64,000 nt of DNA from CAVQBJ01 sp963710725 (GCA_963710725.1 CAVQBJ010000007.1:124001-188000), one strand, 5' to 3'; counted from the stretch's first letter, positions 26,037 through 35,821 are shown. The notes: a model not told the origin generated them from the letters alone. Numbers and translations are program-made.

Positions 26037-26794
26037 GGCGCGCGCTCTCGGACACGCTCGTCCTCGCCGAGCGCAACCTCATCCGCCTCCCCCGGGCGCC
26101 CGAGCTGCTGCTCGCCTTCACCGTGCAGCCGGTGATGTTCGTGCTGCTGTTCCGATACGTGTTCGGGGGCGCGATCCGCACCCCGGGCTACGCCTACGTG
26201 GACTACCTGATCCCCGGGATCATCGTCCAGAACATCGCCTTCGGAGGCTTCGTCACGGCCATCGGCCTCAACGAGGACGTCCACAAGGGGCTCATCGACC
26301 GCTTCCGCTCACTGCCGATGGCGCGACCGGCGGTGCTCGCCGGACGCACGCTCTCGGACATCGTCACGAACGCGCTGTCGATGACGATTCTGCTCATCAC
26401 CGGCGTGATCATCGGGTTCTCGTTCCACACGAGCGTGTCGCTCGCCATCGCCGGCATCGCCCTGCTGCTGCTGTTCGGCTACGCGTTCTCGTGGTTCTTC
26501 GCGTTCATCGGTCTGCTCGTCTCCTCGCCGGAGGCGGCCAACTCGGTCGGGTTCATCGCCGTGTTCCCGCTCACGTTCATCTCGTCGGCGTTCGTGCCGG
26601 TGGCCTCGATGCCGGAGCCGCTGCGGGCCTTCGCGACCGTCAACCCGTTCACGGTGGTCGTCGACGAGACCCGCCACCTGTGGCTCGGCGCGCCGCACGG
26701 CAGCGCGTGGGGCGCGATCGCCTGGTCGCTGGTGATCATCGCGCTGTTCGCCCCGCTCGCGGTCGCGCGCTACCGCCGCGCGGCCGGGCAGTAG
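26033..26794 (+). CDS. ABC-2 type exporter permease (DrrB-type)
   Basis: 253 residues from the GTG at 26033, overlapping the ATPase gene by four bases. Six membrane segments and the ABC-2 signature region (GLIDRFRSLPMARPAVLAGRTLSDI) are present, as is the conserved SSAFVPVASMPEPLRAFATVNP near the end. With the preceding ATPase it would form a homodimeric exporter of lipids or hydrophobic drugs. The stop lies in a bidirectional hairpin shared with convergent rpmA. Confidence 0.93.
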   Translation: MRRALSDTLVLAERNLIRLPRAPELLLAFTVQPVMFVLLFRYVFGGAIRTPGYAYVDYLIPGIIVQNIAFGGFVTAIGLNEDVHKGLIDRFRSLPMARPAVLAGRTLSDIVTNALSMTILLITGVIIGFSFHTSVSLAIAGIALLLLFGYAFSWFFAFIGLLVSSPEAANSVGFIAVFPLTFISSAFVPVASMPEPLRAFATVNPFTVVVDETRHLWLGAPHGSAWGAIAWSLVIIALFAPLAVARYRRAAGQ

Positions 26795-26812
26795 ACCCGC
26801 CCCGCGCGGGTC
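26794..26812. terminator. Hairpin between convergent permease gene and rpmA
   Basis: 7-bp GC stem (26794-26800 with 26806-26812) and 5-base loop, located between the two stop codons. No T-run. Confidence 0.5.
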
Positions 26813-26817
26813 AGCGG

Positions 26818-27084
26818 TCAGGCGGCGTCGTCGCCGTCGGCGACGACGCTCACCACGCGCCCGCGGCGACCGGTGACGAACTGCACCGTGCCCGCGCTCC
26901 GCGCGTACAGCGTGTCGTCCTTGCCGATTCCGACGCCCGGTCCCGGCTTGAAGCGCGTTCCGCGCTGGCGAACGATGATCTCGCCGCCGGTGACGACCTG
27001 TCCGGCGAACGTCTTGACGCCGAGCCGCTGGGCGTTCGAGTCGCGTCCGTTGCGACTCGAGCCGAGTCCCTTCTTATGAGCCAT
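26818..27084 (-). CDS. rpmA: 50S ribosomal protein L27
   Basis: 88 residues beginning MAHKKGLGSSRNGRDSNAQRLGVK, the L27 signature whose N terminus reaches the peptidyl-transferase centre. There is no cleavable N-terminal extension of the Firmicutes type. It overlaps the 3' end of rplU by 11 bases. Last gene of the rng-rplU-rpmA unit. Confidence 0.98.
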   Translation of the reverse strand: MAHKKGLGSSRNGRDSNAQRLGVKTFAGQVVTGGEIIVRQRGTRFKPGPGVGIGKDDTLYARSAGTVQFVTGRRGRVVSVVADGDDAA

Positions 27085-27451
27085 CGTCGGTCTCCTTCTC
27101 GGCCGTCGCGACCGCCTTCGCCCGCGAGGCGCGCTTCGGCTTGCCGGCGAGCGCGATATCGGTCACCTCGATGCGGGTGAGCTCCTGACGGTGGCCGGTG
27201 CGGCGGCGATAGCCCCGCTTGGGCTTGAACTTGAACACCCGCAGCTTCTCGCCCCGCACGTGCTCGACGATGCGCGCCTGGACCTGCACCTTCTCCAGCC
27301 CGGCGGCGTCGAAGATCGTCTCGTCGGAGCGATAGAGAATGGGCGCGAGCGCCACGTTCGCCCCTTCGGGATCGGGCAGGCGCTCGACGAGCAGCGTCTG
27401 GCCCGGTTCGACGCGGTACTGCTTGCCGCCGGTCTTAACGATTGCGTACAT
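27074..27451 (-). CDS. rplU: 50S ribosomal protein L21
   Basis: 125 residues starting MYAIVKTGGKQYRVEPGQ, with FKFKPKRGYRRRTGHRQELTRIEV at the C-terminal part of the core. About 20 extra residues follow (KPKRASRAKAVATAEKETDDGS), a charged extension seen in some actinobacteria. It lies 47 bases after rng and overlaps rpmA by 11 bases. Confidence 0.98.
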   Translation of the reverse strand: MYAIVKTGGKQYRVEPGQTLLVERLPDPEGANVALAPILYRSDETIFDAAGLEKVQVQARIVEHVRGEKLRVFKFKPKRGYRRRTGHRQELTRIEVTDIALAGKPKRASRAKAVATAEKETDDGS

Positions 27452-27498
27452 GGTGGGTCATCCCTTGGCGTGCCAGATTCGTGCCGGCGCGGGCGCGC

Positions 27499-29775
27499 CT
27501 AGTCACGCGCCTTGGCCTTGGCAGTCGAACGGCGCCGCCCGCCTCTGCGGCCGCGGCGCCGACCGCCAGATTGTAGGTCATCGGCGTCCGCTTCGCCGGA
27601 TGCGGTGTCGCCGCCTGACTCGCCGGTCGGGGCGCGGTCGGCATCGTCGGCGAGATGCGCGAGCGCGGCCTCCTCGGCCTCCGCCTGCGAATCCTCGATC
27701 GTCAGCGCGTCGACGAGCAGGGTGTCGTCCTTGCCCTGCAGCGCCGCGACGGGGGCCTGGAGCGTGTCGGCGGCTGACTCGCCGTCGCCGTCGCCCTCGG
27801 CCTCGGCCGCGCGGGCGCGGCTGCGTGACCGCCGGGGCGGCGCCTTGGCGGCCGGAGCGGTTCGCTTGGTCGCCGTCGAGGAGCGCCCGGTGCCCGCGCG
27901 CCGCCCGGAGCGGGCCGGTGACGAGGCGCGCGAGGCCGGCGGAGTGATGACCTCGCCGTTCTCGTCGAGCAACAGCGCGCTGGCCGCCGTGCGTCCGACC
28001 TCCTGGATGCGCACCATGCGCTTCTCCCCGACCTGGCCGGCGGCACCCGCGATCGAGATGATGTAGCCGTCGATCTTGGCGACGGCGTCATCGACGTTAT
28101 ACATATGCGGCTCGACGATCTGTACGAGCACCTCGTCACCCTCGCGGAACGGCAGCGCCCGCTCCTCGACCTCCTCGCGACTGCCCTGGAAGGTGATCGC
28201 GAAATGATCGAGCGCGAGCCCCTCCGAGCCCTCGAAGTGGAAGAACATGCCGGTGTCGGCCTCGAGCGCGTGCAGGGTGCGCGAGTTGTGGCCGGTGAAC
28301 TGCGCGGTGACGCGCGGATTGATCTGCACGAGGAACGCCTCGACACCCCGCGGCGCCTCGGCGGCGACGTCGCGCAGCCGCCGCTCGAACTCGATCGCGA
28401 TCGTCTCCTCGGAGAGGATGACGCCCTCGCCATCGCAGGTCGGACAGTGGCGGCTGATGATCTCGCGCACGCCCTCCGTGACGTTCTGCCGGGTCATCTC
28501 CACGAGCCCGAGCTTGGAGATCTCGGCCGTGAACGTCTTCGTGCGGTCCTCGTCGAGTGACTTGCGCAGCGTCTTCAGAACGGCGTCGCGGTTGCGGGCG
28601 CGGGCCATGTCGATGAAGTCGATGACGATGATCCCGCCGATGTCCCGCAGGCGCAGCTGGTTGACGACCTCCTCGGCCGCCTCGAGGTTCGTCTTGGTGA
28701 TCGTGTCCTCCAGGCGCGCGCCCTTCCCGCGCCCGATGAAGCTGCCGGAGTTGACGTCGATGACCGTCAGCGCCTCGGCGTAGTCGACGATCAGGTAACC
28801 GCCGCTCGGCAGGTCGACGCGCCGCGACATGACGCCGTTGATGACCTCGTCGACGCCGTAGGTCTCGAACAGGGGCTGCTTCTCCTCCCACAGCTCGACG
28901 CGATCGACGAGCTCGGGGGCGGTGCGGCTGAAGAACGACACGAGGCGATGGTGCTGCTGCGGGTCGTCGACGATCGCGCGCTCGAAGTGGGCCGAGAAGA
29001 TGTCGCGCACGACGCGCACTGACAGGTCGGCCTCCTGGAAGACCATCGCCGGCGCCTCGGTCTCCTCCACGCGCTTGACGAGCACGTCATGGAGCTTGTG
29101 CAGGTAGAGCAGCTCGCGCTCGAAGTCGGCGCGCTTGGCACCGTGCGCGGCGGTGCGGATGATCGCCCCGCCGCCGCCGAGGTCGAGCCTGGCCGTCTCC
29201 TTGCGCAGCCGGTCGCGCTCGGAGTCCTCCAGACGCCGCGAGACGCCGATGCCCTCGCCCGTCGGGGCGTAGACCATGTAGCGCCCGGCGATCGTCAGCT
29301 CCATCGAGAGGCGGGCGCCCTTCGTCTTGAGCGGGTCCTTGACGACCTGTACGACGATCTCCTGGCCGGGCTTGAGCAGGTCGGTGATCTTGCGCCCGGT
29401 GCCGTTGCCCCGGCCGCGCTTGACCGTCTCCACGCCCGGCAGGACGATCTCGTCGACGTGCAGGAAGCCGTTCTTCTCGAGGCCGATGTCGACGAACGCC
29501 GCCTCGAGCCCGGGCAGGACGTTGTCGACCTTCCCCTTGTAGATGTTGCCGACGATCGAGCGCGCACCGCGCCGTTCGATGTAGAGCTCAGCGATCCGGT
29601 ATCCGGCCCCCGGACGGGCACCCGCGGCGGAGCGCCGACGAGAAGTGGCAGAGCGTGAGGCGGCGGGGGTGCCGGTCGCCTCCAGAAGCGCGACGCGCGT
29701 CTCCGCGCGGTCGACGCTGACGAGTACTTGCTTTTTCAATTGACTTCGGTCTTTCGGTAACGGTCGCCGCTCCAT
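27499..29775 (-). CDS. rng: Ribonuclease E/G
   Basis: 758 residues. The endoribonuclease core covers about residues 50-540: an S1 domain (NIYKGKVDNVLPGLEAAFVDIG), the RNase H-like and DNase I-like subdomains with catalytic Asp region (IIVIDFIDMARARNRD, and DVNSGSFIG), and the CPTC zinc-link (HCPTCDGEGVILS) that joins dimers. A short N-terminal extension and a C-terminal Arg/Ala-rich low-complexity tail flank the core. The tail, likely disordered, may scaffold a degradosome or bind RNA. It is larger than E. coli RNase G and smaller than RNase E. It is placed between rodA and rplU on the same strand, the common actinobacterial order. Confidence 0.94.
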   Translation of the reverse strand: MERRPLPKDRSQLKKQVLVSVDRAETRVALLEATGTPAASRSATSRRRSAAGARPGAGYRIAELYIERRGARSIVGNIYKGKVDNVLPGLEAAFVDIGLEKNGFLHVDEIVLPGVETVKRGRGNGTGRKITDLLKPGQEIVVQVVKDPLKTKGARLSMELTIAGRYMVYAPTGEGIGVSRRLEDSERDRLRKETARLDLGGGGAIIRTAAHGAKRADFERELLYLHKLHDVLVKRVEETEAPAMVFQEADLSVRVVRDIFSAHFERAIVDDPQQHHRLVSFFSRTAPELVDRVELWEEKQPLFETYGVDEVINGVMSRRVDLPSGGYLIVDYAEALTVIDVNSGSFIGRGKGARLEDTITKTNLEAAEEVVNQLRLRDIGGIIVIDFIDMARARNRDAVLKTLRKSLDEDRTKTFTAEISKLGLVEMTRQNVTEGVREIISRHCPTCDGEGVILSEETIAIEFERRLRDVAAEAPRGVEAFLVQINPRVTAQFTGHNSRTLHALEADTGMFFHFEGSEGLALDHFAITFQGSREEVEERALPFREGDEVLVQIVEPHMYNVDDAVAKIDGYIISIAGAAGQVGEKRMVRIQEVGRTAASALLLDENGEVITPPASRASSPARSGRRAGTGRSSTATKRTAPAAKAPPRRSRSRARAAEAEGDGDGESAADTLQAPVAALQGKDDTLLVDALTIEDSQAEAEEAALAHLADDADRAPTGESGGDTASGEADADDLQSGGRRRGRRGGRRRSTAKAKARD

Positions 29776-29865
29776 GGCAAGCCGCGCGGACCGTAGCGGT
29801 CGCGGCGGCGTCAGGCGCGCCCGGGCGGGCGTCGGCTGGATTGGTGCGGGAGCGGACGAGCATGG

Positions 29866-31059
29866 TCAGAAACGGAGCACGCGGCCCTTGTTGATGGCCG
29901 CGGCGCGGGCCTGCACGTAGATCGACTGCAGCAGGCCGACGGCGAGGAGTGTGGTGATGACCGAGGAGCCGCCATAGCTCATGAGCGGCAGCGGCACGCC
30001 GGTGATCGGCATGATGCCGACCGTCATGCCGACGTTGACGAACACCTGGAACATCAACATGGCCAGGATCCCGCCCGCCACCAACGAGCCGAACAGGTTC
30101 TTGGACATGACCACGATGCGAAGCGCGCGCCATATCAACAGCGCGTAGAGGGACAGCACGAGCGCGGCACCGACGAAGCCGTACCGCTCGCCGAGGGCGG
30201 CGAATACGAAGTCGGTGCTCGATTCGGGCAGATAGCCAAGTTGTTGCTGGGTTGAGTTGAGTGCGCCTCGTCCGGTGACCTCACCGGATCCGATCGCGAT
30301 CTTCGACTCGTTCTGCTGATAACCCTTGCTGTTGGCGTTATCGGACGGATGGAGGAAAGCCGTGAGGCGTTGCACCTGATACGGGTGTAACACGGGCACA
30401 CCCGCCGCCGGTGCGGCGACGAGCACGAGCGTGATCGCCACGACGCCGAGCGCGACGAGCCCGGTGATCTGCTTCCACGACGTGCCGGCGACGAACAGCG
30501 TCATGAGCGCGATCGCCACGTAGACCATGCCCGAGCCGAGGTCTGGCTGGGCGATGACGAGCATGGCCGGGATGAGCGCGAGCAGCATCACCCGGGCCGC
30601 CGTGTCGCGCTCGGCGATGTGGCGCGAGCGGTCGACGACGTAGGCCGACAGCACGAGGATGAGCAGCACCTTGCCGACCTCGGACGCCTGGAAGCTGAAG
30701 AACGGGAAGTTGATCGCCCGCACGGCGCCGTTACTCGCGTGGCCCGCGCCGAGCACGGCGAGGATGCTCAGGATCAGCGCGGCGTACAGGCCGTACTTGA
30801 ACTCACGCAGGCGTGAGTAGTCGATGCGCGAGAGCGCGACCATCGCCACGATCCCCAGTCCGAGGTAGATCCCCTGGCGCTCGACGTAATAGTTGGGCTG
30901 GCCGGGGATGTCGGTCCGGGTGGCGGAGCGCAACGTGATGATCGAGCAGATGCCGAGGCCGATCACGGCGAGCGTGATCAGCGGGTCGAGCGGCAGCCGT
31001 ACGCGCGGCGCCGGCGGCACGTACTCGTCGGGGACCTGGAGGGTGGTGGCCGGGGTCAC
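29866..31059 (-). CDS. rodA: Peptidoglycan glycosyltransferase RodA (SEDS family)
   Basis: 397 residues with about ten membrane helices. SEDS signature sequences are seen: AIGSGEVTGRGALNSTQQQLGYLPE and STDFVFAALGERYGFVGA, including the catalytic Asp in TDF. RodA polymerises lipid II in the elongasome together with PBP2. It follows mrdA with 22 bases between, and the start is a GTG. Placement beside mreBCD/mrdA identifies it as RodA rather than FtsW. Confidence 0.95.
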   Translation of the reverse strand: MTPATTLQVPDEYVPPAPRVRLPLDPLITLAVIGLGICSIITLRSATRTDIPGQPNYYVERQGIYLGLGIVAMVALSRIDYSRLREFKYGLYAALILSILAVLGAGHASNGAVRAINFPFFSFQASEVGKVLLILVLSAYVVDRSRHIAERDTAARVMLLALIPAMLVIAQPDLGSGMVYVAIALMTLFVAGTSWKQITGLVALGVVAITLVLVAAPAAGVPVLHPYQVQRLTAFLHPSDNANSKGYQQNESKIAIGSGEVTGRGALNSTQQQLGYLPESSTDFVFAALGERYGFVGAALVLSLYALLIWRALRIVVMSKNLFGSLVAGGILAMLMFQVFVNVGMTVGIMPITGVPLPLMSYGGSSVITTLLAVGLLQSIYVQARAAAINKGRVLRF

Positions 31060-31081
31060 GATCGGGATCGTCTGCGTCGCG

Positions 31082-33055
31082 TCAGAAGGTCGAGTTGTTG
31101 CCGCGGACGAGCTTGGGCGCGACGCCGAACCACTCCGAGGCCATCAGCCGGGCCACCGGGGCGGCGGCGGCGTCGCCGAAGCCGCCCTTCTCGATCGTGA
31201 CGGTGATCTCGATCGGGTGCCGCGGATCGGGGATGTAGCAGTCATACCAGGACTGGTCTGCGCCGTAGACGCCGGAGGTGCCGTGCTGGGCCGTGCCGGT
31301 CTTACCGTACACCGGCCGCGGGAACCCGGCCCACACGTCGGCCGAGGTGCCGCCGGGCAGGCTGGTGGCGTCGTGCAGGCCGGCCATCACGACGGACAGA
31401 TCGCTCGGGTTGATGTACACGCGCCGCGCCGGCGGCGGCTGGATCTGCTGCACGAGCTGGCCGTTCGTGTCGTCGATCTCCTGAACGAGGTGGGGCACCG
31501 GCACGATGCCGTGCCCGTTGCCGTTGATGTAGGTGTTCGCGAGCGTGGAGTACACGACGGCCATCTGCAGTGGCGTGGCCAGCAGGTCGCCCTGGCCGAC
31601 GGCCAGGTTCACGTTGTCGCCGATCGTCCAGGGGTTGCCGTCGGTGATGAAGCAGCTCGGCACGTGCTTGCGCCGCTCGCAGGCACGCTCGAGCCGGTTC
31701 TGGCGGTCGAGCCACGCGGCGTCGGGCACGACGCTCTCGCGCGTCTCGCCCGGCAGGTCGATCCCGGTGGGGCGCCCGAGGCCGAGCATCCGCGCCATGC
31801 GCTGGATCGAGGTGCCGGTGTTGGCCGCCTCGCCCACCTCGTAGAAGTAGGTGTCCTCGGAGACCCTGAGCGCGTTCTCGAGGTCGAGGTCGCCGTAGTT
31901 CGCCTTCCCCGAGTTGCAGAACTGCTGCCCCGCCGCGCCGACCGAGACGCACTGGCCGCCGCCCTGGAGGGTGCTTGGCGTGATGATCCCGGCCTTCAGG
32001 CCGGCGAGCGCGGTGATCACCTTGAAGGTCGAGCCGGTCGGGTACAGGCCGTCGATCGCCCGGTTGAAGAACGCCCCCGGAGTGCTGTTACTGCCGAGCA
32101 GCTGGTTGTACTGCGTCTGCGTGAACGGCCGCACGAGCTCGTTGGGGTCGTAGTTCGGAAACGAGCCCATGGCCAGCACGGCGCCGTCGCGGGGATCGAG
32201 GGCGACGAACGCGCCGGCACTCGCCCCCACGCCGGCCATCACGGTGGTCATCGCGTTATCGGCCGCCTTCTGCAGTCCGGCGTCGAGCGTCAGCTTCACG
32301 TCGTGGCCGGCGATCGGCGCGCTCGAGGGCAGCGTGCCCTGGTACTGGCCGGCGGCGTTGACCTCCACCCGCTGCACGCCGTCTCGTCCGCGCAGATAGC
32401 CGTCGTAGGCCGCTTCGATCCCGTCCTGTCCGATGATCGTCCCCTGCGCGACCCCGCGGTAGGCCGGCGTGCCGATCTGAGTCGAGTTGATCTGGCCGAC
32501 GTAACCGAGCACCTGCGAGGCGAGCGAGCCGGCCGGGTAATCGCGCAGATCGAGCTGGGCCTCGGTCACGCCGGGGAAGTCGAGCTGGTGCTCCTGCAGG
32601 TAGGTGAGGGCCCCGAAGCCGGCGTCGACCTTGATCGTGATGTTCGCGTACGGCGGCTGGGCGACCGCCTTCGTGGCCACGATCTCCTCGATCTGGCGCG
32701 TGCGCATCCCGAGGCGACGCGCGAGGTGACGGAACAGCGCGATGCGGGCCGGCCCGGCCGGGGGCAGGGCGTCGGGCACCACCTGCACCGCATAGGTCGT
32801 GCGGTCGGTGGCGAGTACGTTCCCGTTGCGGTCGAGGATCTCGCCCCGGGGCGCGGCGATCGGCAGCGCACGCACGCGGTTGACGTTCGCCTCCTGGCGG
32901 TACTGGCTGCCCGACAGCACCTGCAGGTACCAGAGGCGGAAGAAGATGATCGCGAACAGGGCAAGCGCGACCCCGCCGATGACCGCCACGCGCAGCGCGA
33001 GCTGCGGCGACACGGGCAGGTTACGCTCCGACGGAGCCGCCGGCTCGACGATCAT
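31082..33055 (-). CDS. mrdA: Penicillin-binding protein 2 (elongation transpeptidase)
   Basis: 657 residues. One N-terminal membrane helix (LRVAVIGGVALALFAIIFF), a PBP dimerisation/pedestal domain, and a transpeptidase domain with the three active-site motifs: STFK (YPTGSTFKVITAL), SED (SEDTYFYEVG, the SxD form seen in PBP2) and KTG (YGKTGTAQ). It cross-links peptidoglycan with RodA. A 91-base gap with no coding separates it from mreD. ATG at 33055. Confidence 0.95.
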   Translation of the reverse strand: MIVEPAAPSERNLPVSPQLALRVAVIGGVALALFAIIFFRLWYLQVLSGSQYRQEANVNRVRALPIAAPRGEILDRNGNVLATDRTTYAVQVVPDALPPAGPARIALFRHLARRLGMRTRQIEEIVATKAVAQPPYANITIKVDAGFGALTYLQEHQLDFPGVTEAQLDLRDYPAGSLASQVLGYVGQINSTQIGTPAYRGVAQGTIIGQDGIEAAYDGYLRGRDGVQRVEVNAAGQYQGTLPSSAPIAGHDVKLTLDAGLQKAADNAMTTVMAGVGASAGAFVALDPRDGAVLAMGSFPNYDPNELVRPFTQTQYNQLLGSNSTPGAFFNRAIDGLYPTGSTFKVITALAGLKAGIITPSTLQGGGQCVSVGAAGQQFCNSGKANYGDLDLENALRVSEDTYFYEVGEAANTGTSIQRMARMLGLGRPTGIDLPGETRESVVPDAAWLDRQNRLERACERRKHVPSCFITDGNPWTIGDNVNLAVGQGDLLATPLQMAVVYSTLANTYINGNGHGIVPVPHLVQEIDDTNGQLVQQIQPPPARRVYINPSDLSVVMAGLHDATSLPGGTSADVWAGFPRPVYGKTGTAQHGTSGVYGADQSWYDCYIPDPRHPIEITVTIEKGGFGDAAAAPVARLMASEWFGVAPKLVRGNNSTF

Positions 33056-33146
33056 GCCCGGGCCTTCATCCAGCAGGCCCTCGCGGTGACGGAGCGCGAG
33101 CGCAGCGAGGCGGCCCTCCGGCCTCGCTTGATCGCGGCTTCGCCGC

Positions 33147-33728
33147 TCATGAGCGCGAGAGCGGGCTCAGCCCGCCGGTCGTGTAGGCGCGGCGCCGCCG
33201 CCGGCGCGGATCGTCGGGCAGGCTCGGCTGCAGCCAGCGGCGCACGATCGCGTAGACGGGCAGCGCGATCACGCAGTTGACGAGGATCCCGACGATGATC
33301 TGGCGCAGGAGCAGGAAGCTGACCGGCGCGTCGACCCCGAGCATGAACTCCATCACCGAGTAGCCGATCGAGGCGACCGCGGTCGCGGTCGCTCCCATGA
33401 CCAGCGGCACGAGCGCGCCCTGGGGATCGCGCAGCTCACGCAGGCGACCGGCGCCGTAGCCGACGACGGTGTAGATGAGCGACGAGAGCCCGAGCGTCTG
33501 CACGAGCGCGAGATCGACGAACAGCCCGACGGCGAAGCCGGTGATGGCCCCCTCGATCGACCCCGTCATGAGCCCCACCGACATGACCACCAGCGGCGCC
33601 AGATCGGCGGGTGCGCCGAACACCGGGAACTGAGAGACGGCGGCGCTCTGCAGGATCACCGATACGAAGATGAGGGCGAGCACGCGGGCGATGAGCGCGG
33701 CAGACGGTATCTGCGCGTTGGTGGCCAT
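33147..33728 (-). CDS. mreD: Rod shape-determining protein MreD
   Basis: 193 residues with about five membrane helices and a basic C terminus. The sequence (FVSVILQSAAVSQFPVFGAPADLAPLVVM) resembles MreD N-terminal regions. Only 3 bases separate it from mreC. Identification relies on topology and on its place between mreC and mrdA; MreD is poorly conserved. Confidence 0.88.
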   Translation of the reverse strand: MATNAQIPSAALIARVLALIFVSVILQSAAVSQFPVFGAPADLAPLVVMSVGLMTGSIEGAITGFAVGLFVDLALVQTLGLSSLIYTVVGYGAGRLRELRDPQGALVPLVMGATATAVASIGYSVMEFMLGVDAPVSFLLLRQIIVGILVNCVIALPVYAIVRRWLQPSLPDDPRRRRRRAYTTGGLSPLSRS

Positions 33729-33731
33729 GTC

Positions 33732-34682
33732 CTAGCCTCCGGTCGACGCCGTCTGGGCGGTCGACGCCTGGGCCGCCGACGTCGGCTCGCTGCCGGCCGG
33801 CGGCAGGGCGCTGATCGGCTGGCCGGCGGGGACGCCGGATGTGTTGCGGGTGAGCACCTGCACCGTGTCGAGCTCGCGGAGATTGGCCAGCGGGCGCACG
33901 TCGACCTGGGTGGTGATCGTGCCGTTGGGCACCGACGTCACCTGCCCGATCGGGATCCCCGGCGGGTACAGCGACGGATCGGACGCCGACACGGTGCCGG
34001 CGGTGACCACGTAGTCGCCCTGGTTGACGTTCGCGTTGGCCGCGAGATCCTGCAACTGCAGGCTCTGCGGGTCGCCGACCTTCGCGACGATGATCCCGAG
34101 CACACCAGCCTGGGTGTCACTCGCGGCGACGGCGCTCGACTGGTCGGTGATGAGCGTCACCTGTGAGACGACGGGCGTGACCTGAGTCACGTTGCCCACC
34201 AGTCCGTCGGCGTCCACGACGGGGTCGTCGACACTCACCCCGGAGTCCGAGCCCTTGTCGATGAGCACCGTCGAATACCACAGCGTCGGCGATTGGCCGG
34301 TGATGTCGGCGCTCACCGGCGCGTACCGGTCGAGCTGGTAGGTGGCGTCAAGGTGCATCAGCCGCAGCGCCTCGGCGCCGCGACGGGCGGCGAGTTGGTC
34401 GTTGGTCAACTCCTGACGCAGGATCTCGTTCTGCTTGCGCAGGCCGGCGAGCTCGCTGCGCGCGTGCAGCGTGTCGCCGATCCCGCTGAACAGGTCGCGC
34501 ACGGGCTTCAGGGCCTTGCTCGCGCCCTCCTGAATCGGTGAGAGCACGGTCAGGAAGCCGCGCTGAACGGAGTGCAGGCGGCCGCCGGGCGCCTCGCCGA
34601 AGTAGACCGTGAGGAGGATCAGGGAGAGGGCGACGAGCGCCGCAAGCACGGCACGCCGTCGTCGGACCGTCTTCTCGTACAC
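33732..34682 (-). CDS. mreC: Rod shape-determining protein MreC
   Basis: 316 residues from the GTG at 34682, which has GGAAGG at a distance of 7 bases; the frame is open to 34835 but the extension overlaps mreB. N-terminal helix (AVLAALVALSLILLTVYFG), a coiled coil (LRKQNEILRQELTNDQLAA), then the two beta-barrel domain (ADITGQSPTLWYSTVLIDKGSDSGVSVDDPVV) as in MreC. MreC links MreB to the extracytoplasmic PBP2. A Ser/Thr/Ala-rich tail ends the protein. Confidence 0.93.
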   Translation of the reverse strand: MYEKTVRRRRAVLAALVALSLILLTVYFGEAPGGRLHSVQRGFLTVLSPIQEGASKALKPVRDLFSGIGDTLHARSELAGLRKQNEILRQELTNDQLAARRGAEALRLMHLDATYQLDRYAPVSADITGQSPTLWYSTVLIDKGSDSGVSVDDPVVDADGLVGNVTQVTPVVSQVTLITDQSSAVAASDTQAGVLGIIVAKVGDPQSLQLQDLAANANVNQGDYVVTAGTVSASDPSLYPPGIPIGQVTSVPNGTITTQVDVRPLANLRELDTVQVLTRNTSGVPAGQPISALPPAGSEPTSAAQASTAQTASTGG

Positions 34683-34749
34683 AGATTGCCTTCCGAAATT
34701 GTCCGGGGAAAGGGTACGCCCCCCGCCCGTTGATCGGCGCCGCCGGGGC

Positions 34750-35796
34750 TCATCGGCGGCGGCGGTTACGCGAGTTGCGATTGGAGCGATGGATCGCCTC
34801 GAACTCCTCGAGCGAGCGACCCGACCCCACGGCAACGCACGTCAGCGGCGACTCGGCGAGATGCGCGGGCATCTGCGTCTCCTCGCGCAGACGCTCGTCC
34901 AGGCCCTGCAACAGCGACCCGCCGCCGGCGAGCATGATGCCACGATCCATGATGTCCGAGGCCAGCTCGGGAGGCGTGCGGTCGAGCGTCTCCTTGACGG
35001 CGTCGATGATCTGCACGAGCGGCTCCTCGAGGGCCTGGCGGATCTCCTCGCTGGTCAGCACGACCGTCTTCGGCAGTCCCGAGACCATGTCGCGCCCGCG
35101 GATCTCCGCCTGCAGCTCCTCCGCCATCGGGCAGGCCGAGCCGATCTCCAGCTTGAGCTCCTCGGCGGTCTGCTGCCCGATGAGCAGCTTGTACTCGCGC
35201 TTGGCGTAATTGATGATCGCCTCGTCGAGCTCGTCACCGCCGACGCGGATCGACTGCGACACGACGATCCCGCCAAGCGAGATGACCGCGACCTCCGAGG
35301 TCCCACCGCCGATGTCGACGACCATCGAGCCGGTCGGCTCGCCGACCGGCAGACCGGCGCCGATCGCCGCCGCCATCGGCTCCTCGATGAGGTAGGCGGT
35401 GCGGGCCCCGGCGGACAGGCAGGCCTCCTCGACCGCGCGCTTCTCCACGCCGGTCACCCCCGAGGGGACGCACACGACGACGCGGGGATGCGCCCAGCGG
35501 TTCTGGTGCACCTTCTGGATGAAGTGGCGCAGCATCTCCTCGGTCACGTCGAAGTCGGCGATCACGCCGTCCTTGAGCGGGCGGATCGCCTGGATCGTGC
35601 CCGGGGTGCGGCCGAGCATGCGCTTGGCCTCGATGCCGACGGCGTGCACCTCGCCACTGCGCGAGTCGATCGCCACGACGCTCGGCTCGGACAGCACGAT
35701 CCCGCGACCACGCACGTAGACGAGGGTGTTGGCCGTCCCGAGATCGACCGCCATATCGCGGCCGCCGAAACCCGTGAGGTAGCTGAAGATGCCCAT
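34750..35796 (-). CDS. mreB: Actin-like rod shape-determining protein MreB
   Basis: 348 residues from the ATG at 35796 (MGIFSYLTGFGGRDMAVDLGT). Phosphate-1 (DLGTANTLVYV), phosphate-2 (VDIGGGTSEVAV) and adenosine (GGGSLLQGLDERL) motifs of the actin fold are intact. It forms the cytoplasmic filaments that organise lateral wall synthesis. First gene of the mreBCD-mrdA-rodA-rng block. A nested inverted repeat lies about 25 bases upstream. Presence of the complete mre set predicts a rod shape. Confidence 0.97.
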   Translation of the reverse strand: MGIFSYLTGFGGRDMAVDLGTANTLVYVRGRGIVLSEPSVVAIDSRSGEVHAVGIEAKRMLGRTPGTIQAIRPLKDGVIADFDVTEEMLRHFIQKVHQNRWAHPRVVVCVPSGVTGVEKRAVEEACLSAGARTAYLIEEPMAAAIGAGLPVGEPTGSMVVDIGGGTSEVAVISLGGIVVSQSIRVGGDELDEAIINYAKREYKLLIGQQTAEELKLEIGSACPMAEELQAEIRGRDMVSGLPKTVVLTSEEIRQALEEPLVQIIDAVKETLDRTPPELASDIMDRGIMLAGGGSLLQGLDERLREETQMPAHLAESPLTCVAVGSGRSLEEFEAIHRSNRNSRNRRRR

Positions 35797-35821
35797 GAAC
35801 GAGGGAGAAACCGGGGCGAGG

